24,459 nt of DNA from Actinobacteria bacterium UBA959 (lineage in GTDB: Bacteria > Actinomycetota > Actinomycetes > S36-B12 > UBA5976): the NCBI GenBank assembly GCA_002293025.1, contig DBCL01000014.1, positions 15,685 through 40,143 of the forward strand. Reading direction: 5' to 3'. Below, piece after piece: positions 14,681 to 22,540 of this stretch (positions are counted from its first letter, which is position 1; every line of letters begins with the position of its first letter). The notes beneath the pieces are model-generated. The model was not told the origin of the DNA, did not search any database, and saw only the letters and a list, made by a program, of their open reading frames with translations. The position numbers and the translations under genes were made by a program.

Positions 14681-16798
14681 GTGAGTACTCGTTCGAGTGC
14701 TGGCGGCGCAGATTCCAAAGCGTCCAAACCAGCCAAAAAGGCAGCTAAAGCTGCAGTGAAGAAATCTGTTACAAAGAAACCCGCTACAAAAATCGAAAAG
14801 GCTGAAAAGCCTCCAGTTAAAAAGGCAGCCTTAGCGCCTGCGTTTGTGGCTCCACCATCTGGAACAGCAGCAAAGAAAACCGTCAGCACCGCTACAGTTT
14901 CTAAACCTAAAGCAGATGTTCCTGCAACTAAGCCACCAGTTGCCACTGCAAGCAGCAGTGAAACTGCTGAACAAGCAAGAGGGCGCAGGCGTCGCAGAGG
15001 TGGCCGAGGCAGAGGCGGAAACAAAGTAGAAGCAGTTACAGCAGATGTTGCTGTAAAACCAGTAGTTGAAAAAGCTGCTCCTGCTGAAGAGTCCTCATCA
15101 ACCGAGAGCAACTCACGTCGTCGCAGCCGCCGCCGTGGCGGTTCAACTGATGCAGTGAGTTCGACCTCCTCTGCTCAAGTTGAGGATCGTGGATCTACCA
15201 GGATTAACTCCAAGCGTGCTCGCCGACGTGACACTAGAGACCCACGCAGAAGAACCCCATTACTGAGTGAAGCACAATTCTTAGCCAGACGTGAATCTGT
15301 TGACCGAGCAATGGTTATTCGACAAATCAAAGATCGAACTCAGGTTGCAATTTTAGAAGACAATGTTCTAGTTGAACATTATGTTGGATCTTCATCTTCA
15401 TCTTCTTTGATTGGAAACGTTTACTTAGGTAAAGTACAAAACGTGCTGCCTGGCATGGAAGCAGCTTTTATTGATATTGGTAAAGGTAGAAATGCAGTTC
15501 TTTATGCGGGTGAAGTTAATTGGGACCTTGCTGGCTTAGAGGGTCAACCAAAACGAATTGAGCTAGCACTTTCAACTGGGGATTCAGTGTTGGTGCAAGT
15601 AACTAAAGATCCAATTGGCCAAAAAGGAGCCCGACTTACAAGTCAGGTATCACTTCCTGGTCGTTATTTGGTTTATGTGCCAGATGGTTCAATGACTGGC
15701 ATTTCCAGAAAGCTTCCAGAAAATGAACGTATTAGATTAAAGCGGGTATTGCGTAATGTAATTCCAGAAACTGCTGGAGTAATAGTTCGAACTGCAGCCG
15801 AAGGTGCATCCGAAGAAGAATTAGAAAAAGATGTAGCCAGACTGAAAGCCCAATGGGAAGAAATTCAGAAGAAAGTTAGTAAGCAAAATCCACCTACTTT
15901 GCTTTATAGCGAACCAGACCTAGCAATTAGAACTGTTCGTGATGTTTTCAACGAAGACTTTGCCAAAATGGTGGTTTCTGGAACTGATGCTTGGAATACC
16001 ATTGAAGAGTATGTGACTTATTTAGCACCTGAATTATTAGATCGGGTAAGTAAGTGGACCGACTCTACTGATGTTTTTGCAAAGCATGATATTGATAATC
16101 AATTAATCAAAGCTTTAGATCGTAAGGTTTACCTGCCTTCTGGTGGATCATTAGTAATTGATAGAACTGAAGCGATGACTGTGGTAGATGTGAATACTGG
16201 TCGTTTCATTGGCTCAACTGGAAATCTAGAAGAAACTGTTACCCAGAACAATCTAGAAGCAGCTGAAGAAATTGTTAGACAATTGCGGCTAAGAGATATT
16301 GGCGGCATCATCGTTATTGACTTTATCGACATGGTGCTAGAAACTAACCGAGACAAAGTTGTTCGCCGGTTAGTTGAATGTTTGGGCCGCGATCGAACCA
16401 AACATCAAGTTGCTGAAGTTTCTTCGCTTGGGCTAGTTCAAATGACTCGCAAGCGCTTAGGGCAAGGGCTACTCGAAATGTTCTCGCAGCCTTGCGAGGT
16501 TTGCAATGGCCGTGGAGTTAAAGTTTCAATGGACAATCCAGGCAGCCACACCCACAGTCATGCCACTCCTTATCAAAAAGAGCATCATGATCGATCTGAC
16601 AAAAAGCCGAACTCAAATCAAAGGAACCAGCAATCTGAGCCAGTAGTGGAGATTGAGCCAGTGGAATCAAAGCCCCCAGAGGTGGTTGAACCAGCCTTCA
16701 CCCCAAGGGGCAGCAACCCGCCCGTTACCCCTAAACCGCAAGGATCTGGGCGTAGAAATCGAAAAGCTGCCAGTCGGCCTGCTGGGCCGCCTAGCTAA
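14681..16798 (+). CDS. rne: Ribonuclease E/G
   Basis: 705 residues from GTG 14681, with GAGGAG five bases upstream. An endoribonuclease for mRNA decay and rRNA/tRNA maturation. Residues 1-200 are low-complexity: Lys/Ala/Pro-rich, then Arg/Gly patches (GRRRRRGGRGRG at 101-112, SRRRSRRRGG at 145-154, RARRRDTRDPRRRT at 179-192). The catalytic part starts near 205: an S1-like domain with GNVYLGKVQNVLPGMEAAF, DNase-I-like Asp503 (DVNTG) and Asp547 (IVIDFIDM), which align with E. coli Asp303 and Asp346, and a Zn-link Cys605/Cys608 (CEVC in place of CPRC). A short His/Lys/Pro-rich tail follows. The N-terminal disordered arm is typical of actinobacterial enzymes and probably binds RNA or partners. 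Six serines at 237-242 come from a TCTTCA-type repeat. Confidence 0.95.
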   Translation: MSTRSSAGGADSKASKPAKKAAKAAVKKSVTKKPATKIEKAEKPPVKKAALAPAFVAPPSGTAAKKTVSTATVSKPKADVPATKPPVATASSSETAEQARGRRRRRGGRGRGGNKVEAVTADVAVKPVVEKAAPAEESSSTESNSRRRSRRRGGSTDAVSSTSSAQVEDRGSTRINSKRARRRDTRDPRRRTPLLSEAQFLARRESVDRAMVIRQIKDRTQVAILEDNVLVEHYVGSSSSSSLIGNVYLGKVQNVLPGMEAAFIDIGKGRNAVLYAGEVNWDLAGLEGQPKRIELALSTGDSVLVQVTKDPIGQKGARLTSQVSLPGRYLVYVPDGSMTGISRKLPENERIRLKRVLRNVIPETAGVIVRTAAEGASEEELEKDVARLKAQWEEIQKKVSKQNPPTLLYSEPDLAIRTVRDVFNEDFAKMVVSGTDAWNTIEEYVTYLAPELLDRVSKWTDSTDVFAKHDIDNQLIKALDRKVYLPSGGSLVIDRTEAMTVVDVNTGRFIGSTGNLEETVTQNNLEAAEEIVRQLRLRDIGGIIVIDFIDMVLETNRDKVVRRLVECLGRDRTKHQVAEVSSLGLVQMTRKRLGQGLLEMFSQPCEVCNGRGVKVSMDNPGSHTHSHATPYQKEHHDRSDKKPNSNQRNQQSEPVVEIEPVESKPPEVVEPAFTPRGSNPPVTPKPQGSGRRNRKAASRPAGPPS

Positions 16799-16807
16799 CT
16801 AGGGGGC
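16786..16807 (+). repeat. Hairpin around the rne stop codon
   Basis: CCTAG (16790-16794) and CTAGG (16799-16803) pair around the loop CTAA, which contains the TAA stop at 16796-16798. After one G/G mismatch, three further pairs extend the stem (GCC 16786-16788 with GGC 16805-16807). No T-run follows. It may be a U-tract-free 3' end structure. Confidence 0.4.
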
Positions 16808-16834
16808 GATCCGGGGTCGGAGGTCTAGATCAAG

Positions 16835-16840
16835 TATCTT
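16835..16840 (+). promoter_or_regulatory. Candidate -10 box for rplU-rpmA
   Basis: TATCTT fits TANNNT. The predicted start would be near 16847, so the transcript would open almost exactly with the hairpin at 16849-16869. No -35 hexamer of note. Confidence 0.35.
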
Positions 16841-16848
16841 TACCCCTC

Positions 16849-16869
16849 GGCTCAAGCACAAATTGAGCC
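16849..16869 (+). promoter_or_regulatory. Hairpin in the rplU leader
   Basis: GGCTCAA (16849-16855) and TTGAGCC (16863-16869) form a perfect 7-bp stem with a 7-base loop, 27 bases before the rplU ATG. No T-run follows, so it is not a terminator for rne. It may protect the mRNA 5' end or serve feedback control by L21. L21 leaders are known in Firmicutes, but no homology is claimed. Confidence 0.45.
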
Positions 16870-16896
16870 TCAAATAAAGAGTCAAGGAACGAATCA

Positions 16897-17211
16897 ATGG
16901 TTTACGCAATAGTCAAGACTGGTGGACACCAGGAGAAGGTTGCCGTGGGCGACATCTTGGTAGTTAACCGTCTGGGCGATAAGCCAGGAGCAACAGTTGA
17001 TCTGCCAGTAATTATGTTGGTTGATGGCAAGTCAGTTGTTACCGGTTCAGCTGCAGCTAAGGCTTCGGTTAAGGCGCAAGTGCTTAACGAAGAGCGCGGC
17101 AAGAAGATCACAATTTTGAAGTACAAGAACAAAACAGGATACCGTCGTCGCCAAGGTCATCGTCAAGAATTGACCAGACTTCAGGTAACTGAAATCACGG
17201 CAGGGAAGTAA
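16897..17211 (+). CDS. rplU: 50S ribosomal protein L21
   Basis: 104 residues, the family's usual length. L21 binds 23S rRNA in the large subunit. The start MVYAIVKTGGHQEKVAVGD and the C-terminal KYKNKTGYRRRQGHRQ are diagnostic. AAGGA at 16884-16888 is eight bases before the ATG. rpmA follows after six bases, the near-universal rplU-rpmA pair. Confidence 0.98.
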   Translation: MVYAIVKTGGHQEKVAVGDILVVNRLGDKPGATVDLPVIMLVDGKSVVTGSAAAKASVKAQVLNEERGKKITILKYKNKTGYRRRQGHRQELTRLQVTEITAGK

Positions 17212-17217
17212 TAAGTC

Positions 17218-17466
17218 ATGGCATCCAAAAAAGGTGTATCTAGCACTCGTAACGGTCGCGATTCCAATTCGCAGCGCTTAGGTGTTAAGCGATACGGCGG
17301 TCAAGTTGTCGGAGCTGGCGAAATCTTGGTTCGTCAACGCGGAACTCATTTCCACCCCGGTAACAACGTTGGTCGCGGAAAAGACGACACGTTGTTCGCT
17401 CTTTCTGCAGGCACCGTTGAGTTCGGCACCGCTCGTGGACGCCGAGTCGTCAACATCCTTGCATAA
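17218..17466 (+). CDS. rpmA: 50S ribosomal protein L27
   Basis: 82 residues. L27 reaches into the peptidyl-transferase centre with its N-terminal tail. The tail begins MASKKGVSSTRNGRDS directly, so there is no cleavable N-terminal extension of the kind seen in Firmicutes. The core GVKRYGGQVVGAGEILVRQR and RGTHFHPGNNVGRGKDDTLF are standard. Codon usage here and in rplU is richer in C-ending codons than in neighbouring genes, as expected for strongly expressed genes. A strong terminator follows. Confidence 0.98.
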   Translation: MASKKGVSSTRNGRDSNSQRLGVKRYGGQVVGAGEILVRQRGTHFHPGNNVGRGKDDTLFALSAGTVEFGTARGRRVVNILA

Positions 17467-17492
17467 AGTAATAACAACCCAAATTTCCGGAC

Positions 17493-17525
17493 CGGAGCGA
17501 GCAACTGCTCGCTCCGTTTTTATTT
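17493..17525 (+). terminator. Rho-independent terminator after rpmA
   Basis: Arms CGGAGCGAGCA (17493-17503) and TGCTCGCTCCG (17506-17516) form an 11-bp GC-rich stem (10 bp if the terminal A-T opens to a four-base loop), followed by TTTTTATTT (17517-17525). It is the only canonical intrinsic terminator seen in the window. Only 25 bases separate it from the obg ATG. Confidence 0.93.
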
Positions 17526-17550
17526 ACTAGCAAATCGACAGGAGGACAAA

Positions 17551-18936
17551 ATGACCACATTCGTGGATCGTGTTGTGCTCTATGTGTCTGCCGGTGCTGG
17601 TGGTGATGGTTGTAGTTCAGTCAAACGTGAAAAATTCAGACCACTTGCTGGCCCAGACGGTGGTAATGGTGGTCGCGGTGGTGACGTAATTTTGGTAGTA
17701 GATAACTCAGTTACAACTCTCATTGACTTTCATCACCGGCCACATTGCGTAGCAACTGCAGGAAGAGCAGGTCATGGTGATCATAAGAATGGCTCTGACG
17801 GTGATGATCTAATTCTTAGAGTTCCAGATGGCACCGTGATAACAACTCAAGACGGTGAGTTCATTGCAGATTTAGTAGGAGATGGCACCAGATTCTTACT
17901 CTTGCAAGGTGGCCGTGGCGGTCTAGGTAATGCGTCGCTATCTTCTAGTAGGAGAAAGGCTCCTGGATTTGCATTAAGAGGTGAGCCAGGCAATCACGGC
18001 AATTTTGTCTTGGAACTTAAATCCGTAGCGGATGTGGCATTAGTTGGTTATCCAAGCGCAGGCAAATCAAGTTTAATTGCAGCTGCTTCTGCTGCTAGAC
18101 CAAAGATTGCTGACTATCCGTTCACGACACTTGTTCCAAATCTTGGAGTTGTTGCTATTGAAGATCACACCTACACCATTGCTGACGTTCCAGGTCTAAT
18201 TCCTGGAGCAAGTGGTGGCAAGGGATTGGGATTAGAGTTTCTAAGACATATCGAACGTTGTTCTGTAATTGCACACATCATCGACACTGCAACTTTGGAA
18301 ACTGACCGTGATCCAGTTGCTGATTTTGAAACCATCGAGAACGAATTGGCAATTTATGGTGGCCTAGAAGATCGCCCACGAGTAATTGTTTTGCACAAAA
18401 TCGACATGCCAGATGGCAAGGTGTTGGCCGACATGGTTGTTCAGCAATTTGTGGACAAGGGCCTTAGAGTCTTTCAAGTATCTTCGATTACTAAATTAGG
18501 GCTTCGAGAATTACTACTGGCTTTGGGTTCAATGGTTGATCAACTTCGAGAAAACAAACCAGCACCGGCTCGAACTCGAATTGTTATTAGACCAACTGCT
18601 GTTAATGAGAGCGGCTTTGTGGTTAAGCGGGTTGGCGATGCCTTTGAAATTATTGGTGATCGACCAGAGCGTTGGGTTAAACAAACAGACTTTAATAACC
18701 AAGAAGCCGTTGGATATCTAGCGGATCGACTAGCTCGATTAGGTGTTGAAGCAGAACTGACCAAGTTAGGTGCTAAGCCTGGGGCTGAGGTTGTTATTGG
18801 TGCGGGTAAAGATGCCATAATTTTTGATTGGGCTCCAGCTATCCCAATGGGGAACCCAATGAACAGTCCTCGAGGAACCGATTTGAGGTTTGCTCAGGTT
18901 CCGTATGAACCAATTGTTGAGGATGATGACGAATGA
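17551..18936 (+). CDS. obg: GTPase Obg (ribosome assembly, CgtA)
   Basis: 461 residues. Obg takes part in 50S assembly and growth control. The glycine-rich Obg fold covers about 1-160 (GGDGCSSVKREKF, GPDGGNGGRGGDVI). The G domain has G1 GYPSAGKS (166-173), switch region with FTTLVPNLG, G3 DVPG (212-215), and G4 HKID at 282-285. The C-terminal OCT domain (about 335-415) is present, with a short acidic tail. The odd point is G4, which normally reads NKxD and has His282 here (codon CAC at 18394-18396). AGGAGGA (17540-17546) precedes the ATG. The gene directly follows the rpmA terminator with no evident promoter. Confidence 0.96.
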   Translation: MTTFVDRVVLYVSAGAGGDGCSSVKREKFRPLAGPDGGNGGRGGDVILVVDNSVTTLIDFHHRPHCVATAGRAGHGDHKNGSDGDDLILRVPDGTVITTQDGEFIADLVGDGTRFLLLQGGRGGLGNASLSSSRRKAPGFALRGEPGNHGNFVLELKSVADVALVGYPSAGKSSLIAAASAARPKIADYPFTTLVPNLGVVAIEDHTYTIADVPGLIPGASGGKGLGLEFLRHIERCSVIAHIIDTATLETDRDPVADFETIENELAIYGGLEDRPRVIVLHKIDMPDGKVLADMVVQQFVDKGLRVFQVSSITKLGLRELLLALGSMVDQLRENKPAPARTRIVIRPTAVNESGFVVKRVGDAFEIIGDRPERWVKQTDFNNQEAVGYLADRLARLGVEAELTKLGAKPGAEVVIGAGKDAIIFDWAPAIPMGNPMNSPRGTDLRFAQVPYEPIVEDDDE

Positions 18937-20075
18937 GCACTCGACTAGATATCAAAAATGCTAAACGGTTAGTTATCAAAATTGGTTCATCATCTTTAGG
19001 CTCAATCACTGGTGGATTAAATGTGGAACGCATCAATCGAGTTGTGGCAGCAATCGCCGAAATAAGAAAAAGCAATACTCAAGTTGTGTTGGTATCTAGT
19101 GGGGCAGTGGCGGCAGGTTTAAGCCCACTAAAGCTCAACTCACGACCAACAGATTTGACAACCCAACAAGCTGCGGCCAGCGTGGGCCAAAGCCTATTGA
19201 TTGCTGAATATGCCAAGGCTGCTAAAGAGCATGACATTGTGGTGGGTCAGATCTTGTTAACCCAAGATGACATTACGCGCCGAAACAACTATCGCAATGC
19301 AAAAAGCACTTTTGATGCGCTACTGAGTATGGGTGTGCTACCCATTGTTAATGAAAATGACTCAGTAGCAACCAGTGAGCTTCGATACGGTGACAATGAT
19401 CGAATTGCAGCGCTGGTCACACACTTAGTTGGAGCTGATGCGCTTGTTTTATTGAGTGATGTTATTGGCTTATTTGACGGACCACCAGAATTTAATACTT
19501 CTAAGCAGATATTTGAAATCACTGGCTCTGCTGATTTAGCTGAGGTGCAGGTTGGTGGCACTGGCAAATCAGGTGTTGGCAGTGGCGGCATGGCTTCCAA
19601 GATTGAAGCTGCAGCAATTGCTGCAGCTGCGGGTGCTCCCACACTTTTAGCTCATGTTGATATGGTGCAAGATGCTCTAAGTGGCGCAGAAATTGGAACT
19701 TTGTTCCATGCTACAAAATCAACCACAAACGCACGTTCCCTTTGGTTGGCTCATGCCAGTGTGGCCAGAGGAAGCCTGCAAATTGATGCGGGAGCAGCCA
19801 ATGCATTAACAACTCGAGGTGCATCACTGTTAGCAGCTGGTGTGATTTCGGTTCAAGGCATCTTCTTGGAAGGTGACCCGTTAGATCTAGTGATAGATAG
19901 TGGTGAGGTTGTGGCTCGAGGGCTTTCTAGTTTTGATAGCGATGACTTGAGCCAGATGGTTGGAAAATCTAGTGATGAATTAGCGAAGTCATTAGGGCCA
20001 GACTTTGCCAGACCTGTGGTGCACCGAGATGACTTAGTGCTGCTAGGGGCAAATTCGAATACGCTGGACTCATGA
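18933..20075 (+). CDS. proB: Glutamate 5-kinase
   Basis: 380 residues. Catalyses the first step of proline synthesis, the ATP-dependent phosphorylation of glutamate. The amino-acid-kinase domain fills about 10-260 (RLVIKIGSSSLGS, VLVSSGAVAAGL, PIVNENDSVATSELRYGDND, GTGKSGVGSGGMASKIEAA). A C-terminal PUA domain follows (about 280-370). The ATG overlaps the obg stop by four bases, and the stop overlaps proA by four, so obg-proB-proA is translated as one unit. Feedback inhibition by proline is usual in the family but cannot be read here. Confidence 0.96.
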   Translation: MSTRLDIKNAKRLVIKIGSSSLGSITGGLNVERINRVVAAIAEIRKSNTQVVLVSSGAVAAGLSPLKLNSRPTDLTTQQAAASVGQSLLIAEYAKAAKEHDIVVGQILLTQDDITRRNNYRNAKSTFDALLSMGVLPIVNENDSVATSELRYGDNDRIAALVTHLVGADALVLLSDVIGLFDGPPEFNTSKQIFEITGSADLAEVQVGGTGKSGVGSGGMASKIEAAAIAAAAGAPTLLAHVDMVQDALSGAEIGTLFHATKSTTNARSLWLAHASVARGSLQIDAGAANALTTRGASLLAAGVISVQGIFLEGDPLDLVIDSGEVVARGLSSFDSDDLSQMVGKSSDELAKSLGPDFARPVVHRDDLVLLGANSNTLDS

Positions 20076-21343
20076 CTGATGCCAAAGAAGCAGTGCTTGC
20101 TGCTGCGAAATTAGCAAAAAATGCTGCTCCAGCTTTAGCTATTGCTAGCACGGAAACCAAAAACAAGGCATTAAAAGCAATCGCTCAAAGTCTGATAGAT
20201 AACCTGGATCAAATCATTTCGGTAAATCACACTGATTTAGAAAAAGCAAAGAATGACGGAGTATCCGATTATTTGATTGATCGTTTAATGCTTGATGAAG
20301 ATCGAATCAGACAAATTTCAGAGGCCGTATTGGAAGTAATTGATATTCCAGACCCAATTAACACTGAGATTAGATCCTGGACGCAACCTAATGGAATAAG
20401 AATTAAACAAGTGCGGGTGCCCATTGGAGTAATTGCCATGATTTATGAGGCAAGGCCAAACGTAACAGTTGATTCAGCGGCTCTTTGTCTAAAAAGTGGC
20501 AATGTAGCCTTCTTGCGTGGTTCATCTAATGGTGATGCTACTAATGAATTATTCGTTCAGTTAATGCGTTCAGCAGTAGTTAGTGCGGGGTTGCCAGCAG
20601 ACTGCATAGTGAAAGCACCTGGAACAACTCACGCGGCTGTTGAGCATATTTTGAAAGCCCGTGGATTGGTTGACCTAGTGATCCCTCGCGGGGGAGCAGC
20701 CTTAATTGAGAATGTGGTAACCAATTCGATCATTCCAGTTATTGAGACTGGAATTGGAAACTGTCACATCTACATTGATGCAAACTGTGATGTGGATATG
20801 GCAGTAAATCTAGTTGTTAATTCCAAAACTCAACGCGTTAGTGTTTGTAATGCAGCTGAAACGATGTTGGTGCATAAAGATGCCGCCAATAAGGTGCTAC
20901 CAAAGTTATTAGAGGCACTCAAAGCCAAAGGGGTAACCTTGCACGCAGATAAACAAATGGCTAAATTTGCGAAAGATGCAGGCATTAATTATGCCGATGT
21001 TTTGGAAGAGGATTGGCATGCTGAGTATTACAGTCTTGATATCGCAGCAGGCATCGTAGATTCATTTGATGCAGCTTTGAGTCACATTAGGAAATACTCG
21101 ACTGAACACACTGAATTGATCATCACGAATGATCCAGTAAATGCTGCCAGATTTACAAATGAATTGGATTCAGCAGTGTTGTTGGTTAATGCTTCTACTA
21201 GGTTTACTGATGGTGGTGAGTTTGGCTTTGGAGCCGAAATTGGGATCTCTACTCAAAAACTACACGCCCGTGGACCTATGGGATTAGTGGAATTAACCTC
21301 TTACAAGTACATAGTCACTGGGGATGGCCAGGTTAGATCTTGA
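20072..21343 (+). CDS. proA: Gamma-glutamyl phosphate reductase
   Basis: 423 residues. NADPH-dependent reduction of glutamyl phosphate to glutamate semialdehyde, the second proline step after ProB. It belongs to the aldehyde dehydrogenase superfamily. Catalytic Cys259 is in QRVSVCNAAETML. Other signatures are VPIGVIAMIYEARPNVTVD (117-135), LRGSSNG and IPRGGAALI. No frameshift or loss was seen. proC is not in the window. The 3' end is followed after 41 bases by a small membrane protein gene. Confidence 0.97.
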   Translation: MTDAKEAVLAAAKLAKNAAPALAIASTETKNKALKAIAQSLIDNLDQIISVNHTDLEKAKNDGVSDYLIDRLMLDEDRIRQISEAVLEVIDIPDPINTEIRSWTQPNGIRIKQVRVPIGVIAMIYEARPNVTVDSAALCLKSGNVAFLRGSSNGDATNELFVQLMRSAVVSAGLPADCIVKAPGTTHAAVEHILKARGLVDLVIPRGGAALIENVVTNSIIPVIETGIGNCHIYIDANCDVDMAVNLVVNSKTQRVSVCNAAETMLVHKDAANKVLPKLLEALKAKGVTLHADKQMAKFAKDAGINYADVLEEDWHAEYYSLDIAAGIVDSFDAALSHIRKYSTEHTELIITNDPVNAARFTNELDSAVLLVNASTRFTDGGEFGFGAEIGISTQKLHARGPMGLVELTSYKYIVTGDGQVRS

Positions 21344-21384
21344 GATTCGATAGCCTTAGCCAGTTGGTTAATAAAGGGGAGATT

Positions 21385-21522
21385 GTGGTTGCACAATTGA
21401 TTGCAGCAGAAGGTGAAGCCGTTTATGAATTACCTTGGACACCTTTGCAATATGGGATAGCTGCCATGGCGATTTTCACGCTAATTGCTTGGGCAGTAAC
21501 CAGAATGAACAGAGATCGTTAA
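21385..21522 (+). CDS. Small single-helix membrane protein, unknown function
   Basis: 45 residues from GTG 21385, with AGGGGAG (21375-21381) just upstream. A longer reading from TTG 21340 would touch the proA stop but has no ribosome site. An Ala/Glu-rich N-terminus (VAQLIAAEGEAVYELP) is followed by one membrane helix (about 22-39, QYGIAAMAIFTLIAWAVT) and a basic end (RMNRDR), predicting N-out/C-in. Its stop overlaps the nadD ATG by one base (TAATG), so it is probably translated and coupled to nadD. Actinobacteria often carry a small hydrophobic protein gene near nadD. I recognise the setting but not a function. Confidence 0.7.
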   Translation: MVAQLIAAEGEAVYELPWTPLQYGIAAMAIFTLIAWAVTRMNRDR

Positions 21523-22169
21523 TGGTCTATGCGCTTGATCCCAGCACCAAACGCCTAGGGATCATGGGTGGAACTTTTGATCCAATCCACCACGGACACT
21601 TAGTTGCTGCTTCTGAAGTAGCACACAAGTTTGGTCTAGATCAAGTTGTTTTCGTGCCAACTGGTCAACCTTGGCAAAAAGAAGTTGAACATGTGACAAC
21701 TGCTGAGCATAGATATCTCATGTCAGTGATTGCTACAGCCAGCGATGAACGTTTTGAGGTAAGCCGAGTTGATATTGATCGACCAGGCCCAACCTTCACA
21801 GTTGACACCTTACGAGATTTGCGTAAAAGTTTAGGAAATGATGTCGAGTTCTTCTTCATAACAGGGGCAGATGCACTTTCAAAGATTTTGACTTGGCGCG
21901 ATCACGAAGAAGTAGTAAAGATGGCCCATTTGGTTGGAGTAACACGACCAGGGCATAAGTTAATTAATCCAGGATTACCAGCATCCGCTATCACATTAAT
22001 TGAGATTCCGGCACTGGCAATCTCTTCAACGGACGTTCGGGCTAGAGTTGCTCTAGGAGAGCCAATTAGATACCTAGTTCCAGAAGGTGTGGCTTTTCAT
22101 ATTCACAAACATGGTTTGTATTTGGACGCAGATCCATCTGATCGTGGAAACCCACAAGGAGATATGTGA
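21522..22169 (+). CDS. nadD: Nicotinate-nucleotide adenylyltransferase
   Basis: 215 residues. Forms nicotinic acid adenine dinucleotide from nicotinate mononucleotide and ATP, in NAD synthesis. The nucleotidyltransferase signature GGTFDPIHHGHL (16-27, with HHGH at 23-26) and the C-terminal ISSTDVRARV are intact. The start is ATG 21522, at the stop of the small membrane protein. The frame stays open upstream, but that stretch lies over the small gene and is not part of the protein. rsfS overlaps by GTGA. nadD-rsfS adjacency is conserved across most bacteria. Confidence 0.95.
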   Translation: MVYALDPSTKRLGIMGGTFDPIHHGHLVAASEVAHKFGLDQVVFVPTGQPWQKEVEHVTTAEHRYLMSVIATASDERFEVSRVDIDRPGPTFTVDTLRDLRKSLGNDVEFFFITGADALSKILTWRDHEEVVKMAHLVGVTRPGHKLINPGLPASAITLIEIPALAISSTDVRARVALGEPIRYLVPEGVAFHIHKHGLYLDADPSDRGNPQGDM

Positions 22170-22540
22170 CGGCATCACCCAGAGCGATTGAGCTAACTCT
22201 AATTGCCGCTGCTGCTGCATCTGAAAAATTTGGAACTGACATCATTGCTATTGATGTATCTGAAAAACTCCCACTCACTGATGTATTTTTAATTGTGACC
22301 GCTAGCAATGACCCCCTCTTAAAAAGTATTTGCAATGAAGTTGAAGAGAAATTAAGAATTGCAGGTAGCAAGATTGTTCGATCTGAGGGATTAGCTGAGG
22401 GTCGCTGGGCGCTCTTGGATTTTTCAGAGATTGTGGTCCATGTTCAAAATGCAGAGGAACGAATTTATTATGATTTAGAGCGCTTGTGGCGCGATTGTCC
22501 AACCATTGACATAACCCATGTTCTCTCTGAGGCTCGATAG
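22166..22540 (+). CDS. rsfS: Ribosomal silencing factor RsfS
   Basis: 124 residues, typical. RsfS binds L14 on the 50S subunit and blocks subunit joining when nutrients are short. Family blocks are ISEKLPLTD-like DVSEKLPLTDVFLIVTASN, VRSEGLAEGRWALLDF and VVHVQNAEERIYYDLERLW. It starts at GTG 22166, overlapping the nadD stop, with AAGGAGAT at 22156-22163. The next gene follows the TAG directly. Confidence 0.96.
   Translation: MTASPRAIELTLIAAAAASEKFGTDIIAIDVSEKLPLTDVFLIVTASNDPLLKSICNEVEEKLRIAGSKIVRSEGLAEGRWALLDFSEIVVHVQNAEERIYYDLERLWRDCPTIDITHVLSEAR

Noticed and set aside
14605..15111. Minus-strand 168-residue open frame opposite the start of rne
   Set aside because: It is the antisense of the Lys/Ala-rich coding part of rne, whose composition avoids stops. 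Its product is low-complexity and has no ribosome site.
21435..21521. Upstream extension of nadD by 29 residues
   Set aside because: It overlaps the small membrane protein gene, has no family similarity, and the ATG at 21522 gives the usual NadD length and start.
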